From NCBI GenBank assembly GCA_964007475.1, contig OZ023273.1:992001-1056000 (forward strand): DNA of 64,000 nucleotides, read 5' to 3'. Under the pieces are notes generated by a model. That model searched no databases, had not been told where the DNA came from, and saw only the letters and a program-made list of their open reading frames with translations. The DNA comes from Hybos culiciformis. Lineage: Eukaryota > Arthropoda > Insecta > Diptera > Hybotidae. The position numbers and the translations under genes are program-made. Positions 23,170-34,621 of the stretch are shown in pieces (position 1 is the stretch's first letter; each line of letters starts with the position of its first letter).

Positions 23170-24204
23170 ATGACTCCAGTACAAAAATTTAATCAATCAG
23201 ACTCAGATGATTCGGAAAATTTTTATTCCTCATCAAAATTTTCTGATGATTATGATCGCAGTAGTATCGGTTCTATTCCGTGGGCAGAAGATGCCATTAA
23301 GCAGAACCGTGATGATTGGGAAGAAATTGAAAGGGTTTTCTATGATGAAGAATCGATTGAAGTATTGAAACGTGATAAAGAATTGTGTAGAGAAATTTTA
23401 GAATGGAAACGAGCATTCCCACATGTTCGTCGGCCAAGTGCTGGACAATCAAATGCTCTTCGCTCAAAAAATTCAGAAATTGCGTTAGAAAAAGATTCAA
23501 GGAATAGTTGTCAAACGATTTTAACTGAAAGTAGCTCAGAAAATGAAGACGATGATGACACAACTTTGACTTCTTTGATTGGTAATAAAGTGTACTTGGA
23601 TTCAGCTCGATCTTGGTGTTCAATAAAATCAACAACACAAGAAGTAGTACAACAAAATTTAACAAAAAGAATAGAAAATAATTTACGAATTAATTCAGTT
23701 CCTATAGCCCGTTTTATTAATGGCTCCACTAATAGCAAAATTAAATCATCACCTTGGGTGCAAAAGAATTTTGAAGAAACTTACACGAATAAAAAAAATT
23801 TACCATTTTTATTGCCATCATCGACGAAAACTACTTATCAACATCCACGACAACTGAATTTAATTAAACCTAGCAACTCGGCATCATTTATTCGAATGCC
23901 ACCTATTTTTAGCGTCTTACATGATCCACGAATATTTCAGAGATATGGTGCAAACACGGAAGAAAAGAAGCCCACAAAAATTTACGTTGCTGCTCAGCAA
24001 ATAGCACCACGTAGGCAAAAGTCTACTATAATTCTACCATCTATTCAACGAAGCTTCAGTACCGAAAGTGAAAGTAACAATGATGTTACTATGGCAAAAA
24101 CAAATCCTAATCGATCTATATCAGCTATTAGTAATACAGGAAAGAGTTCAAAATTTGGAATTGTCAATGGGAGTAGACAGAAAATATTTTTTGATAATTT
24201 TTAA
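23170..24204 (+). CDS. FAM149-like protein (DUF3719 domain), intronless
   Basis: 344 aa from ATG at 23170 (MTPVQKFNQSDSDDSENF). Residues about 38-90 read IPWAEDAIKQNRDDWEEIER, then VFYDEESIEVL…CREILEWKRAFPHVR. That is the pattern of the DUF3719 domain of FAM149A/FAM149B1 (W-x-E-I-E-R-x-x-Y/F, then an ECxxWxxxFPHLR-type end). FAM149B1 is linked to primary cilia in vertebrates; that role is not shown here. The rest is Ser/Asn/Arg-rich and probably disordered, with RFINGSTNSKIKSSPWVQ and RMPPIFSVLHDPRIFQRYG as conserved-looking strips. It is shorter than vertebrate homologues and has no intron, so a retrocopy origin is possible. The frame extends upstream to 23092 without ATG (see the uORF entry). 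It converges with ash2. Confidence 0.75.
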   Translation: MTPVQKFNQSDSDDSENFYSSSKFSDDYDRSSIGSIPWAEDAIKQNRDDWEEIERVFYDEESIEVLKRDKELCREILEWKRAFPHVRRPSAGQSNALRSKNSEIALEKDSRNSCQTILTESSSENEDDDDTTLTSLIGNKVYLDSARSWCSIKSTTQEVVQQNLTKRIENNLRINSVPIARFINGSTNSKIKSSPWVQKNFEETYTNKKNLPFLLPSSTKTTYQHPRQLNLIKPSNSASFIRMPPIFSVLHDPRIFQRYGANTEEKKPTKIYVAAQQIAPRRQKSTIILPSIQRSFSTESESNNDVTMAKTNPNRSISAISNTGKSSKFGIVNGSRQKIFFDNF

Positions 24205-24936
24205 TTTTCCTATGAATTTGAAAGTTTAGTTAGTGATAACTAAAAAAAATAATAAAATAATTCATTGTACAAATATTTTTAATTGGATTAGTTTTCATTA
24301 AAAAATTAAAGTTTTGAAGAGAGAAGAGAAGATTTTAAAAATTATATGTAAAACTCAGCAATTTTAAAATATTTTTTTTTTGTTTTAAATCTTCTGAACT
24401 ACCCATCTACACTTTCAAAATATTTTTTTTTTGAATTGGATTTTAATGTGTTATTTCCATTTTTATAAATGTTATATTGGACGATAAACGTTTTTTTTTC
24501 ACCCGTAAAACTAAGACGTATTCAAAACTTCACTTCTAAAAGGTCTTTAAATATTTAATAGTTTGTATATAAAAATTCAATGAAAAAAATTTTAGAAATA
24601 TTACATTGAAAGGCATAAATTTTCGTTGTTAAAAACCTGCTATAAATATGTTCTTATTTCACCACAATAAAATAATTAATTATTAGTGTAGTATTTTGTG
24701 ATTACTTCATGAAAAGAAAAAATTGTTAAGAAATAAAATATTGATTCTTTTAAAAAATAAATTTTGGTACTGGTGGCCTATTTTTCAAATTCTACAATTT
24801 CAAAATAAATTCTACAATTTCTAAAGTTTTGTATATTAAGATGTAATTTAAGAAATAATCTTATTATTGTGATTTATTTATTTTAATCTTAATTTATTAG
24901 AAATAAAAAAATAATAATTAAATATAACTTTGGACA

Positions 24937-24942
24937 TTTTAT
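24937..24942 (-). terminator. Poly(A) signal of ash2
   Basis: AATAAA on the minus strand 12 bp beyond the ash2 stop codon at 24954. If used, the 3' UTR would be very short and would leave about 0.7 kb to the convergent FAM149-like gene. Confidence 0.4.
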
Positions 24943-24953
24943 TAATAATTTTG

Positions 24954-27900
24954 TTACAAATTAAAATTATCCAAACGTAATTTGCCATCATTTTCTGTTA
25001 AATATAATAAGTCGGCAACGGTTTGTTCACAAATGAGTTCTTCAACACGTTCATTCATCTAAGACGATAATAAAAAAGAGTTAGGTAATTTGGTATTCAA
25101 TTTTTTTTTTAATTATTTATAATATTATCTTATCTTACTTACCCCTTTACAATTAAATTGTTCTAAAATTTCAGGATGTCTAAAATTCGGTCCAAAATTA
25201 ATACTGACTGTTGCACTTTTGTGTACTGAAAGTGTTGGATAATATGAACCAGAATATATGTCCTGAAATGCTGATCCTTGTGATTCTCCGTTTTTAAAAA
25301 ATGTTATTCGGCTCTTTTGTAAAGTTTTTAAAGTTTTCAATGTTTCTTGGACTTTATCCTTGTCTTCATAATACAAATGACTTTTAAATTTTACCAAGGG
25401 CTAAGTAAAAATGAAAAAACAAATAATAAAATGTCTGATACCTACTTCAAAAAAAAAAAAAATCTATATAAAACAAAGTTTACCCGATCCTTAAAAGTAG
25501 GTGGTAAATGCTTCGAAAAATCTTCTTCTGGTAGATCTATCAAAAATCCAACAGTGTCATTTTCACCGTAATTTTCAGAATAATGTTTTCCACGACTTTC
25601 ATGAAAAACTGTTCCCTTTCTTGAACGCCACGAATAACCAAATTTATCATAACCTAATGGAGCTTGTAAATTGCCATATTCTTGACCCCAACCAATTCGC
25701 GTTGCTGATCCTTCTGGCATTTCTTCAACTGTAGCTTCAAAATACCATTGACCTCTGCAAACCGCTTCAATTGAAATAAAAAAAATTATTTCGATTTAAA
25801 TTTTTGTTTAATAATGAGTATAAGATTAATATTTAATTACTTACAATGACTAGCTCGAACCATACAATAACCTTTTTCACCAGTAACAGCTAATCTATCT
25901 TCGGATATTTTCAATTGCGGTGCTCTATCGTGCAATGACAATAGTACTTGATTTGGAACAAGAGTTCGATAAAGCCAACCAGGAATTGGTTTGCCTGCCC
26001 AATCGGAGCTTTCATCGAATTCTTGTCGAAATGGCGCATGCGGGTCTGGTTCGGCTAATATATATCGATAACCATCTTTATTGAACGGATGTTCTAAAGG
26101 ATATCCATGTGGTGGCAGTTTAACATTAGAAATTACATCACCGGGTGGACGTCCTTTTTTACCTGTGGGACCACTAGTTTCAGTATTTGGATATTTTCTC
26201 TTATGTTGTCGATTATTTTTAGATAATGATGCTGAAAAAAAATTAAAGTAAATTTTTTTTATAATAAAGTTTTTTATAATAGAGTTGGAAAAAATTTTAT
26301 AGCAATTTGTTTCTAATTGTTATTTCAAATGTATACAATTCAAAACTACTCATAAGAGATTACAAATATTTGAATTAAATCAACATTATCCTTGTGGAAA
26401 TTTAGAAGAAGCTAATATATATGCTTATAAAATCATTATTTGAAAAAAATAGAATCTAATTAAAAATCAAATTAAATGTATTGTCTAACATAAGAAAGTT
26501 CAACAATAAAATAACTATTTTATAATAGCTAAGATATACATAAGAATATGTTATGTTCCAAGAATAAAATCATTTTCGATAATCAAAAATAGATAAGGAT
26601 TTTGTAATTTTGATTATCTTAACTGAATTTTGAAATACTGAATAGAAGTATAATTTGATGGACCTTTAATAATCAATGACTTTTCGTTAACACTTAAAAT
26701 TTTAAATTATTTGCAATATTCATATATAAATGATAGAATTAAGGTACCTACAAACATTATGTGATATGGTTTCTTAAAATTATTATTTTCATATTGAAAA
26801 AAAAAATGATACGTACATTCGTCATCTGTTGTTTTTACAACATTGTTATTAGTTTCCATGTTCATCAACAAAAAAAAAAAGTACTTTTTACTTTTATTTA
26901 TTCATCAATAAAAATTTATACCTAAAGATTTTAATTTTGTGAATGATTGATCAAACTATTTGTTATAATTTTTATTAGTTTTTTTTTTTTGTTTAATTAA
27001 AAAAACTTTTTTTTTGTTCGTAATAAAATATATATTATATTTTTGAAAATGAATTTAGTAAATAAATAAGAGAAATAAATGTTCTATAAAATTTTTTATA
27101 GGCTAAGAGATAGGTAGTGTACAAATGTATGTCAAGTATTTTTTTTTTTTAAGTTTATCAATTGGTGAAAGTTCACTTTTATGAGAGAAAAAATTTAAAC
27201 TGTTTCAAAATTGTCTTTAGTTATTTCCTTGAATAATATTGTTCCAATGCAATATTCAAATAAAACAATCTATTTATATATATATAGAAAATATTGTTAA
27301 AAAAGTTTAATATAAAATTTATAATAAAAGAAAAATCAAGGTTAGAATTTTTGTTCTCTCTATTTCATTAATGCACATAATGGAAATAAATTATATTCAT
27401 GTAACTACATAATGTCAACTAGATAGCGGATATATAATTATATGTATCACATGATATAAGTACTCTACATGTATAATTATGTGTGCTTTATGTATTATGT
27501 AGTGTATACTTAAATTACATAAAAGTTGTATATTTTACATAACAAATGTACAATTGTACAAGTACAGAATATACAATATAATAAATATAAACCTAGAATT
27601 ATGTACTTGTATACGTTATTATCTACACATTCGAATATAATTTTGTAAATGGAATTTTATGTAATCTTCATTTTTGATGATTAAGTTTATGTTGTTATAT
27701 ACATTAACATAGTAGTGTATTTTTTGAAGCTTCCAAGTAAAAAAGTATTGAAAAGTTTTTTTTTTTTTTTTTTCAAATTACTGCAATATATATGGATACA
27801 TAAACATTCAAAGTACGAAAAGAAAAACAATTTTCCAGCTTATAAGAAAAACAATATTTTTTCTTACAATCTCTGACACTAATAATAATTGACTGTAAAT

Positions 27901-30900
27901 AAAAAAAATTGTATTTAGCAATGCTTGTTTGTAACTTTCATCGTATCTGTATAAAGGTCAAGGGAATAATCTTGATACTATGAGGCAACTAATTTTCTTT
28001 TTCGATAATGACGTAAGATTTTATTATATGCATGGTTAAATTTGAGAATTTTTTTTTTTAACCTATTTATTCGGCATTTCAAACTTCAAAAACATTCTCG
28101 AACAATTACTAAAAAGTTATGCCTGCAATATATTATTACGGTATAACTACTCATAATAGAATTACTAATTGGTATATGAAGAGAAATAATATCTGTTTTA
28201 ATAATTATACATATATATATATATATACCGTATATATAATATATGTATTTAAATATTAACAAGTAGGTATGTATACAACAAAATAAGAACTAAATCGATA
28301 ATAAATTTATTTATAAATTTTTTTTTTAACATAATGTATATACGTATATCATATATTTAATAAAGTTAGTTACATTGTATACACATATATATATTTTATT
28401 TATATATATTTATTCTACTAAATTAAACTGAAGGAATTTGCGTTTTGTAAATAATAACATTTTTTTTTTATCAATATTATTATAACTTGTTCGCACCGAA
28501 TGCTTTTTTCCGGAACTGCCAAATTCTTTCTACTTAGCAAGTATGAAATGTACTTTTAGAAAGTGGAAATTTCCACTTTTTTTTCCCGATAATATATTTA
28601 GGTGCGAACAAGGTGTAACATTAGAAAGATTTATTATTTTCGTTCTTTATATATACGGTAGATAGTACGAATTTTAGTAAAATCTATAAATTTTTATTTT
28701 AATTTGAAAGTAGAAAATTTCTTCTAATCTAATTTTTTTTCGCTTCTTTTTTTTTTTTTTTTTTTTTTTAAATTAGTTGCCTCATGATTTATATTTAACA
28801 CAACATTTTTTACTGTGATTTATATATATATATTTTTTTTTTAATTGTATTATTTATATTTATTTATTTTAAAAATAAAATTGTATTAAAAAATTTACGT
28901 GAATAAATAAAACAAAAATTTGTTAATTGAAAATAATTTTTAGTAAGAATTGGAAAAGTGTATTTTAAAATAAAATTAAAAAAAAAAAAAATTAAAAACA
29001 AAATTTATTTGGTTAGTTCAGTTCTATCGGAATATGCACTCTTTGAGAAAAAAGAAAACTAAAGCGTAATTATTATAATTTTTTTTTTTTTTTGTATACA
29101 ACAGAAATTTTTGAATGAAATATGGCGAATGGAATAATAATAGTGTTGAATAAAATATATCCTTTAAAGATTCTTTGGATGGTCTCAGAAATATAATATG
29201 TTTGTTCAGAAATAATGAAACGACGAATTCGAAATTGTTTAATGCTTTATATATCGCGATTTCCATAAAAAAAGTACTTTTTTTGTACACCGTACGTAAT
29301 CCATATTTTGATAAGAAAACTTTTTTATTTTTTACCAGATTTCAAAAATGTTAGTGTTTCTGCAAAGTAGAGGAAAATTAAGCCCAACCATAGTTTAAGT
29401 TTGTTCCGAATCCAGTAAAAATAAAAAAGTTTTCCTAACAAAATATAAATTACGTACGGGTTACAAACGGCTTACTTTTTTTGTGGAAATCGCGATATAT
29501 AATAATATGTTACTTATGAAACATTGATATTAAGCATAAGAAATTTCAAATTCTAGAAAATTCCAAAATAAAAAAACTAAGATTCTATATATGTATGTAC
29601 CTACATCCGAAAAATGTAGTAAATATTAAAACAAATGTCGAAAGTCTGTTACATATTTTTAAAAAAATATTACACAATTTTAATCAAAACTGATATTATG
29701 TGTACACACATTAATTGGCCAGACTTAGTAGATAAGACATGTTATATGAATATTATCATTCAAATAATTATATATTTTATAATCTAACTTAATTTTTTTT
29801 AATTTTGAAAATATTATTTTTTTAATAATTAATATTACCCACATTACATAATAATATTAAAATTAAAAATTTTCCATAAATTTAAATAAACTTATTTTTT
29901 GTACATTTAATTCATTGGGGTTGTTCGAAATGTATTTTAAATTAAATTTAAATTTTCCATTCAACAGAATTATAATACATAGTTGTAATAAATATACAAA
30001 ATATATGTACATGTACAATATAAATATATATATTAAATCTAGAAAAATATGATTTTTTTTCTTATAAAAAAAAAAAAATAATGAGAGGAAACACAACTTG
30101 ATAGTGTGGAATCAAAACATGAGTTTTGTAAAAAAAAAAAAAAAAAAACGTTTTTGATTAGAACAAATGGAATGAAGGTTTTGCAAAAAATTTGCTATGT
30201 TTTATTTTAGTCTAAAATTTTTACAGCGGCGGCATTGTAAGTTATTATTAATTTATTGTTACGTACACAGTTGTTAAAAATACTTATAATAGACAAGGTA
30301 TATTGTTATGCAGAAAACAAATACTTTTAGAATTTTATGATGGCGCAATTAGTTTTATAATAAAGTTTTGAATAAGTATGATTTAAAAAGTTACAAGATC
30401 ATTTTCTTAATTTGGGGTAGAAAATAATGTAAGATAAAAATATTAAATACATATAAATACATATTAAATATTCGCTATGAATTTTATCAAACACGGATTT
30501 GTTGTTTGTATATAGTTCTAGTTATAAATTAAATAGAATAATAATGGCAGTCAAAATTGATTATGAAAATAAATGGAGCTATTAAGTAAATTCTCAAAAT
30601 TTAATCTATAATTATTTTACATTCATTAACAGTCGACCTACTGAGTAAAAGAATATTGTATTTCTCTCCCATGCCTGTGAACAAAAAAAAATTAAATTCA
30701 AAAATGATACAATGGCAATGATAAAAATCTAGAAATTGATCGCGTTGCGTAATAAAAGACAATTCTAGATTTTCAAATGCCGTAAAATTAAAAATGAACA
30801 AAAAATCTTTATTACAGATACGAAGTTATATTAGTTCTACATTTTTATAAGTAAAAGATGTGAAAAAAAAAGTTTGGTAAATAACTTTGGAGAATGGAAT

Positions 30901-33900
30901 ACTTTAGAATTTAAAATTAGTAAAAATTCTAAAAATGTTCAGTTTAATGTTGAACAATCTATCAGTAATTTGATTCAAATTCAATTAAATATTTTACTTT
31001 TGACTTGAACAGTTTACTTTTGGTGTCTAAGAAATGCGACTTTCCTCAAAAACCAATCCCTGTCACATTATACCTAAGTGATTTAGCATATTTATAAGAT
31101 GATCTTATTAATGATAAACCTTGAAATAATAAATATTATTATTAAATTTCTAAACATGAAAAATTAAAAAATGGAGGCATTCATTCACCGTGTTTTATCA
31201 ATTGTTTTAAAATTATAATTTTGGCATTTATAAATAAAATATTTTGTAAAAGAATAAAAAATTATTGAATGCATATGTACGAGTTATACATATACATACT
31301 ATGTATGCATATTCTGTACAAGTACACGTACGTACGTTAACTAAATATTTTAAAAGTTTTCAAATATGCATGCACACATATTTAAATAATTATGAAAAAA
31401 AAAATTGCTTCGAAATTCCATAATTGAAATTTAATTGGATTTTGGAATTTTACCGGCGATACAGGTTTTCTTAATACATCATTTAAATATATGATAAATA
31501 GATATTATATAGAGAGGAAAATATTCTTACATTGGTTTTTGATGTTAATGAAAGTACATATATCCAGATGAAAAACATATGGTTATACAGGTAAGGTCAA
31601 ATTTTCAATAACATTTTTATTAACAGGAAAACTAATCAATTAATATTATTTTATATTGTCTTTTTCTTGAAAATAAATGTGCTAAAAAATTTAATTATGA
31701 ACGTGAAAGTATTAACACTTTGTTATTTTAAATATCATTTCATCTATACGATGCCCACAAATTGTATAGTTTCTACTTCCAAATAATTTGTTTTTAAGAC
31801 TCAAATTATATTTACTTTATAGCTAATTTGGTGAAAAAAATTAACAATTCTTTTTTTATTTACCTTGTGCATAACCATCATCTGTTAGTTTAAGTGCACC
31901 AGTTTTAATCATCTCACTATAGTTAGGTTTAATTTGATGTAAATCACTTAAATATAATCCATACAATGCATCATTTTCATCATCATCGTCTTGCTCATAA
32001 TTGAATGTGGTCCCCACATCTTTTGCCAAAGTCCTTTGAACTGTTGCATACCTGTTAAATGATTTTAAAAAAAAAAAACGATTTTCAAAATTTTGTAAAC
32101 GTTCTCCTTCTCCTCCCTCGAAAGATGTTGAAATGTTTTGCTAGTAGACTTTTTCATCTTGCGGAAAAAAAGACAATAATTTTTTATCCTTTATGTGATA
32201 TTAGTTTAAAAAATTAACAGAAAATTGTGGTATATCTATAAGAATCCCGTTTCAAGTTTTAAACATGATGTTAACACAATAAAAATTTTGTTTATCGTTC
32301 GAAGGCTACAATTTACTTTTAAGAATGTTTGGTAGTAAAATCTTTTCATAATTTTAGATTCTAGTTTTCTAGACTAAATTTGTGATAATTTTTATGTATT
32401 AAGGACAGTAAATTAATATTAGAAGAAGGCTCTGTTGAATTTATTGAATTGATATAAATACCACGATTGTGTGATTCTCCGGGGCATTGTAGTCATTGCT
32501 TCCCAGTACTGTTCGATATATGGTATAATTTCTTTATCTTTACTAAAAATATAACGATTAGTTCCATTTTTTAATGAACTTTGTTGTAAATTTGCTACTG
32601 CAGTAATGCACATTTGCTGAATAGCTAAAATAGAAAAAAGCCAGGAAGATTTAAAAAATATTAAAATTTAATTTGCAAGTAAAATCATGAGATGTGTTTT
32701 TAACATACTTGCTTGACTTTTACGAAAAACTTCTAAACCACTTGGTGAACAATTTTTACACACAAAAACATAATTCATTATGAATGGTATTAGTTTACCC
32801 AATTGATAACCAATGCAAGATTCATGATACCATCGATTACATTGAGCACACAATAACTCGACAATATTAAAATTACGATCCTTTCCACTAAAAAAAAAAT
32901 ATTTATAAACCTATCGTTTGGTTGAAACAATTTTAAATTTAAATAAATAATTATAGTACATTAGATTTTAGTTATCTAGGTTACCTACCTAACTATCAGG
33001 GTACGATATGTTAGAGCTGTTATAAAAGATAAGATCTGCGATAAGAGCAATACTAAAATCGTTAAAAAAACGATATGTTTCTCTGCGATGCTAAATGCAG
33101 TTTTTATCACCAGCTCTTATCTGCTGCATCAACGTAAACAGATTTATTGAATAGCATGCACCTACCTACATGTTTTCTTCTTTATGGTAGTACCTACCTC
33201 CCTATCGAAGTTCTTATCGTTTATCGCCTACTTAGGTACACTTATGCAGTGGAGTGGAGTTATATTGTTTCCCCCCAAAGTTTGTCCACTGTAAAAGGAG
33301 AACATTGAACAAGGACACCAAATACAGAAACAACTATAAAAATTGTTTTTTTTTTTCTTTCGAACTAAAACAAACCTTCCTCGACATACCTACTTCATTC
33401 GACCTGAAATTTTTATTTTCGTTTTGCTTCCTTAACTGCACACGAACACGAAATGTAAGGTCACTGACCTAAGTGAAGTAAGCATAACAAATACCTAGTT
33501 TACATGATAGTCCAACCGTGGTTGAGTCGAAATGTGGTTGAAAAGAGGTCAAGTGTTTACATGATGTAGTCGAAAAGCATGTGGTTGAACTGTGGTTGAA
33601 TTGAGTTTGAAATTGACAAGATCAAACAACAAAAAAGAAACAAAACAAACAACTGTTGCTTATTTTTAACCGGGTTAACCGTTTACATGGATAGAGTTAA
33701 CTTACTTAACCGAGCGAATTTCTTGGGTTGAGTCAGGTTAACCCAGGTTAACCCTACCACCGTTTACATGTAGTTGAACCGTAGTTGAACCCGGTTTCAA
33801 CTATCCATGTAAACTAGGTAAAATTTTAAAAAAATTACCTTAATTTTTAAAAACAAAATTATTAATTTTAAAAATAAATAAAAGTAAATTATTTTTTTTT

Positions 33901-33983
33901 GTTTACCAATAACAAATTTTGCCGCTATTTTGATAGTCGTCTGCTAAAAATTTTGCATCAATTTTCAATGGATCTTCTTCCAT
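24954..33983 (-). CDS. ash2: Set1/Ash2 histone methyltransferase complex subunit ASH2
   Basis: Long-form exons: 33983-33907, 32887-32709, 32624-32462, 32051-31864, 26231-25845, 25764-25484, 25400-25143, 25058-24954. All have GT-AG borders and matching phases, totalling 1,638 bp and 545 aa. Residues 24-85 form a PHD-like zinc finger (CYCGK…ELLCAQC…WYHESC…FVCKNC). Residues about 95-200 are the winged-helix region ([20 protein letters not shown]). A basic linker follows ([19 protein letters not shown]). Residues about 290-520 are the SPRY domain ([39 protein letters not shown]), and the tail is a short VADLLYLTE helix. In the family, SPRY binds RbBP5 and the tail binds DPY30, supporting H3K4 methylation by MLL/SET1 enzymes. 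Exon 7 must begin at CGG (25764); the nearer AG would create a stop. Intron 4 is 5.6 kb and contains an alternative first exon. Confidence 0.96.
26817..26859 (-). CDS. ash2: Alternative first exon of ash2 (short isoform without PHD)
   Basis: ATG at 26859 opens [14 protein letters not shown] and leaves in phase 1 at a GTACGT donor. Joined to the 26231-25845 exon it continues [15 protein letters not shown] in frame, giving a 357-aa protein with the basic linker and SPRY domain but no PHD or winged helix. The AG-poor T-run upstream makes it poor as an internal exon, so an internal promoter is the simplest reading. Short ASH2L forms are known in vertebrates, though they lack less of the protein. 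Confidence 0.6.
28486..28612. mobile_element. 127 bp MITE with CTTGTTCGCACC ends
   Basis: CTTGTTCGCACC at 28486-28497 is repeated inverted as GGTGCGAACAAG at 28601-28612. An inner hairpin GTGGAAATTTCCAC sits at 28563-28576. No clear target duplication beyond a possible TA. It lies in the large ash2 intron. Confidence 0.6.
29248..29501. mobile_element. 254 bp palindromic element with TATATATCGCGATTTCC ends
   Basis: TATATATCGCGATTTCC at the left is matched by GGAAATCGCGATATATA at the right. The complementarity continues inward through AAAAAAAGTA, TACGTAAT and GAAAACTTTTTTATTTTT, giving arms of about 90 bp. The centre (29340-29400) is unpaired. It is a MITE-like snap-back element in the ash2 intron. 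Confidence 0.7.
33493..33819. mobile_element. 327 bp MITE in ash2 intron 1 with repeated TTTACATG ends
   Basis: ACCTAGTTTACATGATAGT at the left pairs with ACTATCCATGTAAACTAGGT at the right. Shorter versions of the same GTTTACATG and GGTTGA/GGTTAACC words recur through the interior (33559, 33681, 33762), so the ends are subterminally repeated. No certain target duplication. Confidence 0.65.
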
Positions 33984-34621
33984 TATTTTTTTTTTAATTT
34001 ATTTATTTTAAAAGAAAATATATTGCGAAACTTTAATTTTTAAAATTGAATTAAGAACCAAAAAAAAACTATTTATTTGATGAATTTTTTGTTTTTCTAA
34101 TAATAATTTTCCAATTAAATTAAAGAAAAATTATATTAAAATTAATTAATTGGCCCAGGCGGCTCTATAAGAAAAAAAAAAAGTAGAAAATAAACAATAT
34201 TTACACACACTCACACATTTGTAACAGAATAGTTAGCAAGCAGCAGAGTTGGCGCCGCAGCGCTCAATGAATAAATTGGTGAGTTTGTTTGTTTACATTT
34301 GGAGTATATAAGCGCCAAACTGAGGTGAAAAACATAATAATAACTCATCATACTAAAAAAAAAATTCTAACCTATAAAATCAAAATACAAAATAATTTTG
34401 TTCGCATTCGAATCGAATTGAATTTGAAGTTTGAAGTTTCTTTTTATAAAAAAAAAAAAAGAAAAGAACCAATGAAAATTATTTTTCCAGTCCACCAGAT
34501 TATTGGAGTTTTGGATATATTTTTTTAATTTTTTTTTGTTATAAATTATTTATAATTAATTAATTTTTTATTTTTTTTTGTAAATTAAAAAATAAGAAAT
34601 TTCATTAATAATTAAAGAACT
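33984..34621. promoter_or_regulatory. Shared divergent promoter interval, ash2 / metap1
   Basis: 638 bp between the ATGs of ash2 (minus) and metap1 (plus). A GC-richer core at 34225-34275 (AGTTGGCGCCGCAGCGCTCA) contrasts with the flanks. A TATATAAG lies at 34305, about 310 bp upstream of the metap1 start. Transcription starts cannot be placed from sequence. The short frame at 34289-34528 is not considered coding. Confidence 0.6.

Larger units (their letters stand above)
26860..31863. other. Large ash2 intron: low-complexity DNA and small inverted-repeat elements
   Basis: AT-rich intron sequence with (TA)n runs (28208-28230, 28383-28395), poly(T) tracts (27755-27773, 28748-28770) and two inverted-repeat elements listed separately. 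Open frames at 29024-29290, 29863-30096 and 30601-30801 are Phe/Ile/Lys/Asn-rich and not coding-like. No second gene was seen. Confidence 0.6.

Noticed and set aside
23297..23738. Minus-strand frames of 75 and 122 codons
   Set aside because: They are shadows of the FAM149-like coding sequence, which has the DUF3719 motif pattern.
25347..25734. Plus-strand frames opposite ash2
   Set aside because: They are shadows of ash2 SPRY exons, which are certain from protein similarity and splice phases.
33254..33472. 72-codon plus-strand frame in ash2 intron 1
   Set aside because: Phe/Lys/Asn-rich with no motif, and no supporting exon structure.
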